From: Yoonia tamlensis
GTDB taxonomy: Bacteria; Pseudomonadota; Alphaproteobacteria; Rhodobacterales; Rhodobacteraceae
Reading direction: 5' to 3'
Length of the DNA: 64,000 bases
NCBI RefSeq assembly: GCF_900115105.1
Contig: NZ_FOYP01000001.1
Location: 195,472-259,471, forward strand
Shown here: piece after piece, positions 61,586 through 64,000 of the stretch
How positions within the stretch are numbered: position 1 is the stretch's first letter
Layout: each line of letters begins with the position of its first letter
Translations under genes and position numbers: made by a program
Notes under the pieces: model-generated
Database searches by the model: none
What the model was told of the DNA's origin: nothing
Seen by the model: the letters and a program-made list of their open reading frames with translations, nothing else

Positions 61586-63079
61586 TTAGCTGCTGACCGA
61601 CATTGTGGCCGCGACGGCCTTTTTCCAAGCGCCATAGCGGCGGGTTCTGTCGCTGTCTTTCATCGCGGGGTCAAATGTGCGCTCGCAGCGCCAGCGCGCG
61701 GCGAATTCGTCCTTGACCGGATAAAGCCCGACATGTTGCCCCGCCAGCCATGCGGCCCCCAGCGCCGTCGTTTCCAGCACCTCGGGGCGGTCCACGGGTG
61801 CGCCGATGATATCGGCCAGAAATTGCATAGCCCAATCTGATGCGCTCATCCCGCCGTCAACGCGCAAAGTGGGCTGCACGCCTTCGCCTTGCCAGTCGGC
61901 ATGCATGGCTTCGATCAGGTCGCGGGTCTGAAAACCAACGCTTTCAAGCGCTGCACGGGCCAGTTCCGCAGGCCCCGTGTTGCGCGTCAGCCCATAGATT
62001 GCGCCACGGCATTCAGGATCCCAATAGGGGGCGCCAAGACCGGTAAAGGCAGGCACAAGGATTACGTCTTGGGTATCGTCGGCAGTTTGCGCCAGCGGTT
62101 GGGTTTCCGCCGCATCACGGATGATTTTCAGCCCGTCGCGCAGCCATTGCACCACGGCACCTGCGACAAAAATAGACCCTTCAAGCGCATAGGTCGGTTT
62201 GCCATCCAACTGATAGGCAATCGTCGTCAGCAGCCGGTTTTGCGAGGCAACGGGCGTATCGCCCGTGTTCAACAGCGCAAAGCACCCTGTTCCATAGGTC
62301 GATTTCAGCATGCCGGGTTCAAAGCAGGCCTGCCCGACGGTCGCCGCCTGCTGGTCGCCCGCAACGCCGGTGATCGGCACAGCGCGGCCGAACAGATCGG
62401 GGCGGGTTGTGCCAAAATCGGCGGCGCAGTCTTTGACCTCTGGCAGCATGTTTTGCGGGATATCCAAGAGGGCGCAGATTGTTGTGCTCCAGCGGCCCTT
62501 GTGGATGTCATAAAGCATGGTGCGCGCGGCGTTTGTCGCGTCGGTCACATGGGATGCGCCGCCTGTCATCTTCCAGATCAGGTAGCAATCGACCGTGCCA
62601 AACAGCAGATCGCCCTTGGCGGCTGCGTCGCGTGCGCCCGGGGTATTATCCAAAATCCATTTCAGCTTGGTCGCCGAAAAATACGGGTCAAGTAATAGCC
62701 CCGTGCGCGCGGTGATCATATCGGCGTGGCCCGCCGCGGTCAGTTCGCGGCAATAGGCGGCGGTGCGGCGGTCCTGCCAGACGATCGCATTATGGATTGC
62801 TTGGCCTGTGTGTCTGTTCCAAACCACGGTGGTTTCACGCTGGTTGGTGATCCCGATTGCGGCAATGTCATCGGGGCCAAGCCCCGCGCGTTCAATTGCG
62901 GATCGGGCGGTGCCTGCCACGGTCGACCACAGATCATCGGGGTTGTGTTCAACCCAGCCGGACTGCGGGAAATGCTGGGTGAATTCTTCTTGGGCGGTGG
63001 CCACAACCTGCATGTCTTGGTCAAATATTATCGTGCGCGATGATGTGGTGCCCTGATCAATGGCAAGAATATGTGTCAT
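61586..63079 (-). CDS. glpK: Glycerol kinase
   Basis: Phosphorylates glycerol to glycerol-3-phosphate. The 497 residues are of normal length. The FGGY fold begins [38 protein letters not shown] and [13 protein letters not shown] follow with the glycerol-binding residues. The C-terminal lobe has [20 protein letters not shown] and [20 protein letters not shown]. The start at 63079 follows GGAGGAAACGAA; an in-frame ATG 72 bases upstream would overlap the glpD end region. It is preceded by glpD in the same direction, so the two form a glycerol catabolic unit. Confidence 0.96.
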   Translation of the reverse strand: MTHILAIDQGTTSSRTIIFDQDMQVVATAQEEFTQHFPQSGWVEHNPDDLWSTVAGTARSAIERAGLGPDDIAAIGITNQRETTVVWNRHTGQAIHNAIVWQDRRTAAYCRELTAAGHADMITARTGLLLDPYFSATKLKWILDNTPGARDAAAKGDLLFGTVDCYLIWKMTGGASHVTDATNAARTMLYDIHKGRWSTTICALLDIPQNMLPEVKDCAADFGTTRPDLFGRAVPITGVAGDQQAATVGQACFEPGMLKSTYGTGCFALLNTGDTPVASQNRLLTTIAYQLDGKPTYALEGSIFVAGAVVQWLRDGLKIIRDAAETQPLAQTADDTQDVILVPAFTGLGAPYWDPECRGAIYGLTRNTGPAELARAALESVGFQTRDLIEAMHADWQGEGVQPTLRVDGGMSASDWAMQFLADIIGAPVDRPEVLETTALGAAWLAGQHVGLYPVKDEFAARWRCERTFDPAMKDSDRTRRYGAWKKAVAATMSVSS

Positions 63080-63099
63080 TTCGTTTCCTCCCCCGCGGC

Positions 63100-64000
63100 C
63101 TAATTTGCCGTGTCGTCGTTGGTCTGCGCGCGCAGAAGGGTTTGCATCCACGCATCAAGCGCCGCGATTTCATCCGGCGACAATCTTAGCCCCAGTTTGC
63201 TACGCCGCCAGACGATATCTTCGGCCGTGCGCGCAAATTCATGAGTGATTAGCCAGCTGATTTCCTTGGCATAAAGATCAGCGCCAAAATGCGGCCCCAA
63301 ATCATCAAGACTGGTCGCATCGCCGATCATTTTTACCGCGTCGGTACCATAGGCGCGGACCAGGCGGCGCGCGTGGGCGGGCGTCAGGAACGGGTAGGTG
63401 GTTGCCAGATCGCTGACCTTTTTGTCGAAATCCGCCACTTCGAAATCGCCGCCGGGCAGGGGGACGCCTGCGGTCCACTTGCTGCCTGTTTCGGGGAAAT
63501 AGGTCTGCACCTTTTCCAGCGCGCTTTCCGCAAGCCGCCGGTAGGTGGTGATCTTGCCGCCAAAGATATTCAGGATCGGCGCACCATCGGCGTCGACTTT
63601 CAGCGTGTAGTCGCGGGTCGCGGCGGTGGCGGATGTCGCCCCGTCATCATAAAGCGGGCGAACACCGGAATAGGACCAAACCACATCATCCGCAGAAATG
63701 GGCGTTTTGAAATAGCCGTTCGCGAAATTGATCAGATAGTCGCGCTCGGCCTCTGTACAGGTCGGGCGCTGGTCGGGGTCTGAGTGGTCTGCGTCCGTGG
63801 TGCCGATCAGTGTAAAGTCGTTTTCATAGGGGATCGAAAAGATGATCCGCCCGTCAGTGCCTTGAAAGAAATAGCATTTGTCATGGTCATAAAGCTTGGG
63901 CGTCACGATATGGCTGCCGCGTACAAGCCGCACGTCTTCGGTGCTGTCCACGCCGATCTTGTTGTGGATGACATCGCCAACCCAAGGGCCAGCCGCGTTG
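63100..64000 (-). CDS. glpD: Aerobic glycerol-3-phosphate dehydrogenase, C-terminal part
   Basis: The frame runs in from the right edge and ends at 63100, giving about 300 C-terminal residues. The FAD-dependent enzyme oxidises glycerol-3-phosphate to DHAP at the membrane. [10 protein letters not shown] at the window edge, [39 protein letters not shown], and [12 protein letters not shown] followed by [15 protein letters not shown] are family stretches. The C-terminal helical domain ([20 protein letters not shown]) is complete. It lies 20 bases upstream of glpK on the same strand. The N-terminal FAD-binding half is outside the window. Confidence 0.95.
   Translation of the reverse strand, partial: NAAGPWVGDVIHNKIGVDSTEDVRLVRGSHIVTPKLYDHDKCYFFQGTDGRIIFSIPYENDFTLIGTTDADHSDPDQRPTCTEAERDYLINFANGYFKTPISADDVVWSYSGVRPLYDDGATSATAATRDYTLKVDADGAPILNIFGGKITTYRRLAESALEKVQTYFPETGSKWTAGVPLPGGDFEVADFDKKVSDLATTYPFLTPAHARRLVRAYGTDAVKMIGDATSLDDLGPHFGADLYAKEISWLITHEFARTAEDIVWRRSKLGLRLSPDEIAALDAWMQTLLRAQTNDDTAN

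Noticed and set aside
1..64000. CRISPR arrays, tRNA or rRNA genes, insertion sequences, prophage genes
   Set aside because: No regular repeat-spacer pattern, cloverleaf, rRNA stretch, transposase or phage structural gene was recognised.

Overview
This window is a chromosomal segment of an alphaproteobacterium of the Rhodobacterales, most likely from the Loktanella/Yoonia/Octadecabacter part of the roseobacter group. Pointers are a peptide-deformylase paralogue beside fmt, a bidomain ALDH16-type aldehyde dehydrogenase, a DUF1523 protein, two Hint-domain proteins, a XylFHG sugar importer, adenosylcobalamin-dependent ribonucleotide reductase, short-form HisG with HisZ, and moderately high GC with many ATG/TGA-coupled genes. 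The segment is densely coding. I saw no rRNA, tRNA, insertion sequence, prophage or CRISPR array.

Layout. 0-8 kb: the end of a deformylase-like gene, a lipoprotein, fmt, an aldo/keto reductase coupled to a glyoxalase-fold protein, an orphan TRAP-type binding protein divergent from creatinase, a Hint protein and an L,D-transpeptidase. 8.2-15.2 kb: a co-directional block of seven mostly uncharacterised genes (coiled-coil protein, unknown, AAA ATPase, three membrane proteins, another unknown). This is the best candidate here for an undescribed system. 15.2-20.3 kb: ALDH16, deoC and an AraC regulator, divergent from rpe. 20.3-22.7 kb: a two-component pair and a membrane protein. 22.7-28.2 kb: urate catabolism (puuD, LysR regulator, a PuuE-UraD fusion, allA, NCS2 permease). 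28.3-33.4 kb: two cold-shock genes with matching leaders, an orphan BrnA-like gene, a small unknown, ettA and a KAP-family P-loop NTPase. 33.4-42.5 kb: a seven-gene operon, xdhABC followed by a nucleoside/purine-type ABC importer. 42.7-58.1 kb: mainly housekeeping (an ArsR regulator, rsmJ, dnaE, slyX, hisS-hisZ-hisG, DUF1489, nrdJ, a DEDD exonuclease) plus a second Hint protein and a secreted ASPIC/FG-GAP protein. 58.3-64 kb: xylFHG, then glpK and the end of glpD on the other strand.

Working together. Several blocks form a nitrogen and carbon scavenging theme. Purine compounds enter through the ABC importer or the NCS2 permease, hypoxanthine/xanthine is oxidised to urate by XdhABC, and PuuD, PuuE-UraD and AllA take urate towards ureidoglycolate and glyoxylate. 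HIU hydrolase is not in the window. Deoxyribose-5-phosphate is split by DeoC, and the acetaldehyde could be oxidised by the neighbouring ALDH16. Creatine, xylose and glycerol-3-phosphate add further substrates. Dispersed non-coding elements recur: a hairpin-rich repeat of about 80 bp (9284 and 29680), palindromes with the core AAATTTCGCGAAATTT (10516 and 53044), and a T-rich 16-mer (17558 and 49140). All assignments come from reading sequence and remembered family features; no database search was run.
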